The notes under the pieces are model-generated. The model did not search any database, was not told the DNA's origin, and worked only from the letters and a program-made list of their open reading frames with translations. Source: JACZUI01 sp965216725 (GTDB lineage Bacteria; Actinomycetota; Acidimicrobiia; Spongiisociales; ZC4RG35). Taken from it: a DNA stretch of 64,000 nucleotides. The position numbers and the translations under genes were made by a program. The stretch spans positions 62,001 to 126,000 of the forward strand of contig CBDCGI010000023.1 in the NCBI GenBank assembly GCA_965216725.1, in the 5' to 3' direction. Positions 61,916 through 64,000 of this stretch are shown here, piece by piece. The first letter of the stretch is position 1; each line of letters begins with the position of its first letter.

Positions 61916-63046
61916 TCAGCCGACTTGTGATCGGTCCCGAGTTGCGGCCGACCCAGCCGACTCGTTCTGATGACGGATCTCGGAGCGGGTGACGACAAAC
62001 GCCAGCAACAGGAAAGCCGTCACCGCCGGCGCCACCGCCCGGGTGATGTCGAAGTAGTTCTCCCAGACCTGCTCGGTAAACAGAATCGCCATCACCGCAA
62101 ACCCGACATGTGACCATCCCAAGAGGTGGGGGGTGACCACCACCCGTCGAATGAACAACAGTAATAACGTCATCATTGTTATCCCGGCAACCATGCTGAA
62201 CGGAAGCTCCCTCCAAGCGTCGAACGCCTCGACGAACCCGCCGAAGGGCCAGCCGAACTCCTGAATCTCCGAGACAGCAGAACCGGTGTCGATCCGGAGC
62301 CGAAGGTAGCCGGCCCAGACCAGCGCCGCCCCCACCGGCACCGACATCAGCAGGACCGCCTCGCGGCGGCCTTTCGCCCGAAACCAGTACCAGGCTCCAG
62401 CCCCGAAGGCGACGATCAACATCGCTTCCCGGGAAAGCACCGCCAGAGCCAAGAGAACCAGTGCCGGCGTGAGGTAGGAGCGCATCAGGAACAACACGGC
62501 CCAGAAAGCCAATGCCGCGGCGAGAATCCCCGATCCGCTGATGGTCATCTCGGAGATGAAGCCAAGATTGAGCCCGAAGGCCAGGCCCCACCAGGCCGAC
62601 CCACCCAACTCGTTGGAGATGAGCGCAACGGCCACCGTGCCCGCCCCCAACGCCACCAGGTTGACCACGATCATGGTCCAGGTGATGGCTTCCGGTCCCA
62701 ACGTTCCGCCGGCTCCGACGATCACCGGATACAGCATCCGCTGGCTTCGGTAGAGGGGCCGGTCGAGTATTGCTGCATTCTCCTCGGGTTCCATCACCCA
62801 GGGGTCGTTGGCCTGGACGAAGAAGTACTTTCCGTCGTGGCCGTGACCTCTCCGGAGGAAGACCTCACCAAGTCGTTCCTCGGCGTAAGCCTCGATCTCG
62901 GTTGCGGTCTCACCGAACCCGACGAGGATTGTGGTGTCGCCACCAGAGTCGACCACCACCCTCAACAGGAAAAGGCCGGAAACCACCATCGCCACCACGC
63001 CCACCAGCAACGGCAGGCCCCAAGCTGAGCCGGAGCGGGGTGTCAC
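61916..63046 (-). CDS. Polytopic membrane protein, putative GT-C glycosyltransferase (GHDG family, copy 4)
   Basis: 376 residues, GTG start overlapping the upstream stop (GTGA), about ten helices. FGETATEIEAYAEE, HGHDGKYFFVQANDP, ILDRPLYRSQRMLYP, NLGFISEMTISGSG, LSREAMLIV and ITRAVAPAV match copy 3 block by block. Together with copy 3 it could act as a pair on one glycan. Confidence 0.72.
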   Translation of the reverse strand: MTPRSGSAWGLPLLVGVVAMVVSGLFLLRVVVDSGGDTTILVGFGETATEIEAYAEERLGEVFLRRGHGHDGKYFFVQANDPWVMEPEENAAILDRPLYRSQRMLYPVIVGAGGTLGPEAITWTMIVVNLVALGAGTVAVALISNELGGSAWWGLAFGLNLGFISEMTISGSGILAAALAFWAVLFLMRSYLTPALVLLALAVLSREAMLIVAFGAGAWYWFRAKGRREAVLLMSVPVGAALVWAGYLRLRIDTGSAVSEIQEFGWPFGGFVEAFDAWRELPFSMVAGITMMTLLLLFIRRVVVTPHLLGWSHVGFAVMAILFTEQVWENYFDITRAVAPAVTAFLLLAFVVTRSEIRHQNESAGSAATRDRSQVG

Positions 63047-64000
63047 GGAACTCTGGCGACAGCCAGCAGGCTGAGCCCGGGACCGGAACCGAAGGAATCG
63101 ATTCGGACCGCCACCGGTACCAGCAGGTCGAATATCCGGGCCTGGGCCCCGGAGATGCGATCACCGTCGAGGGCGTGATTCAACCTCCACCCGAGGCGTC
63201 CCAAGCGGTTGAAGCTCTCCAGTGTCACCAACTCCAGGCCTGCTGCCCGAACCAAATCCTCGACGTCGTCCGCCTGGAAGCGTCGAACATGGCCAGAGGC
63301 CTGGTCTGTAGTCCCGTAGAGCCCGGGGTCAGCGGGAAGCTGAATCAGGATGTGCCCTCCCGACCTAACCTTGCCCGCGATCTCACTGAGCAGCAGCTTG
63401 GGCTCGTCGGCCCGCTGCAGGCCGTCGAACATCACCACGGTGTCGACCTCGCTGACTCCACCGAGACCTGCCGAGTCGACGATGTGAACATTCTCTAGGT
63501 GTCCGAATCTCCTACGCAGGGTTTCGACATGCACCTGGTCGGGGTCTGTCGCGGTGAGGCTCTCAGCGTTGAGCAGGTGAGTGGTGGTATGGCCCGGTCC
63601 GGCGTTGACTTCGAGGATGCTGCCTTTCAGGTAGGGGTCGAAACGGCTCAGCACCCAGCGGCGGAACCGAGGAGCCCGCCCGATGCTTTGCCGGGTCACC
63701 GTGTCGTCGTCGTCGGTGGCCCGGGTGTCGAGGAACCGGAACTTGAAGATGAGCCACAACGCCTCCAACCCGTCCCGCCAGCCAATGTTCTTTCCTTCGG
63801 CGTAGGTACGACCGTGGTAGCTGATCGGCACCTCATAGATTCGTGCCCCCCACTGGGCGAGGCGGGCGGTGATTTCCGGCTCAAGTCCGAACCGGTCGCT
63901 GGTGAGCCGCAGCCGTTTCAGCACGTCGGCCCGAACGGCCTTGTAACAGGTTTCCATATCGGTGAGGTTGAGGTCGTTGGCCATGTTGGAGAACATGGTC
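63043..64000 (-). CDS. GT2 glycosyltransferase-methyltransferase fusion, 5' end outside the window
   Basis: About 319 codons are visible and the frame continues past base 64000. The first part (LNLTDMETCYKAVRADVLKR, EPEITARLAQWGARIYEVPI) is the C-terminal half of a DPM1-like GT2. From about 110 residues in, a class I methyltransferase domain starts (GSILEVNAGPGHTTTHLLNA, DTVVMFDGLQRADEPKLLL). The motif I glycine cluster is VNAGPGH rather than VGCGxG. A GT2 fused to a methyltransferase suggests that sugar transfer and methylation occur on the same product. Confidence 0.8.
   Translation of the reverse strand, partial: TMFSNMANDLNLTDMETCYKAVRADVLKRLRLTSDRFGLEPEITARLAQWGARIYEVPISYHGRTYAEGKNIGWRDGLEALWLIFKFRFLDTRATDDDDTVTRQSIGRAPRFRRWVLSRFDPYLKGSILEVNAGPGHTTTHLLNAESLTATDPDQVHVETLRRRFGHLENVHIVDSAGLGGVSEVDTVVMFDGLQRADEPKLLLSEIAGKVRSGGHILIQLPADPGLYGTTDQASGHVRRFQADDVEDLVRAAGLELVTLESFNRLGRLGWRLNHALDGDRISGAQARIFDLLVPVAVRIDSFGSGPGLSLLAVARVP

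Noticed and set aside
1..64000. CRISPR arrays, insertion sequences, replication origin
   Set aside because: No regularly spaced repeats, transposase genes or DnaA-box clusters were seen on reading both strands.

Overview
This 64 kb window is chromosomal, GC-rich DNA from an actinobacterium (Actinomycetota). The diagnostic features are a complete Pup-proteasome locus (arc/mpa, dop, pup, prcB, prcA, pafA, pafB, pafC), a Rv1693-like micro-gene between a HAD phosphatase and tlyA, a DUF4193 protein, a SKI2-type HelY helicase next to tatA/tatC, and an actinobacterial-type LexA box. Gene order follows the Mycobacterium tuberculosis blocks Rv1692-Rv1713, Rv2092c-Rv2118c and Rv1420-Rv1440, with several members missing or replaced. 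A deep, non-mycobacterial lineage such as Acidimicrobiia would fit, but that is an inference from gene order alone. No insertion sequences, prophage or CRISPR array were seen, and no gap without a gene exceeds 300 bp.

Layout. Nearly everything is on the minus strand, so transcription runs from high to low coordinates. From 1 to 21 kb there is a long housekeeping series: helY-dagK, then DUF4193, a polyprenol-phosphate sugar synthase-like GT2, GNAT, NUDIX, M20 peptidase, HAD, micro-gene, tlyA, nadK, pyrG, ald, xerD, DksA/TraR-like, HD-domain, scpA, scpB, rluB, aroA, cmk, ispH and der (cut by the left edge). From 20 to 31 kb lie tatA-tatC and the Pup-proteasome block, headed by arc, with a 3Fe-4S ferredoxin and trmI upstream. 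From 31 to 43.5 kb is a more accessory stretch: small membrane proteins, an MFS exporter with a secreted beta-propeller protein (plus strand), a peptide-type ABC importer with its lipoprotein receptor, a MOSC protein, a SHOCT-like membrane protein and a membrane sulfatase-fold enzyme. From 43.5 to 50.4 kb are tRNA-Leu(GAG), secG, gpmA, tpiA, pgk, yvcK, rapZ and uvrC; gap and whiA, expected between yvcK and pgk, are absent. From 50 to 64 kb are a UDP-xylose synthase-like SDR, uvrA under a LexA box, and an envelope-glycan region with a flippase-like protein, methyltransferases, GT4 and GT2 enzymes, and four related polytopic proteins that look like GT-C glycosyltransferases.

How the genes work together. 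Genes are packed with 4-bp start/stop overlaps (ATGA, GTGA, TTGA and at least one CTGA). This regularity was used to choose starts: it gives xerD, yvcK, scpB, helY, tatC, GNAT and gpmA sensible N termini, and points to a CTG start for tlyA. Homology likewise requires a start upstream of any ATG/GTG/TTG for pgk, where CTG is the best candidate. Pup ends in Glu, so it is ready for PafA ligation without deamidation by Dop. The right end probably builds a lipid-linked or surface glycan: GT2 enzymes would make polyprenyl-phosphate sugars and the GT-C-like proteins would use them outside the membrane. That last step is inference.
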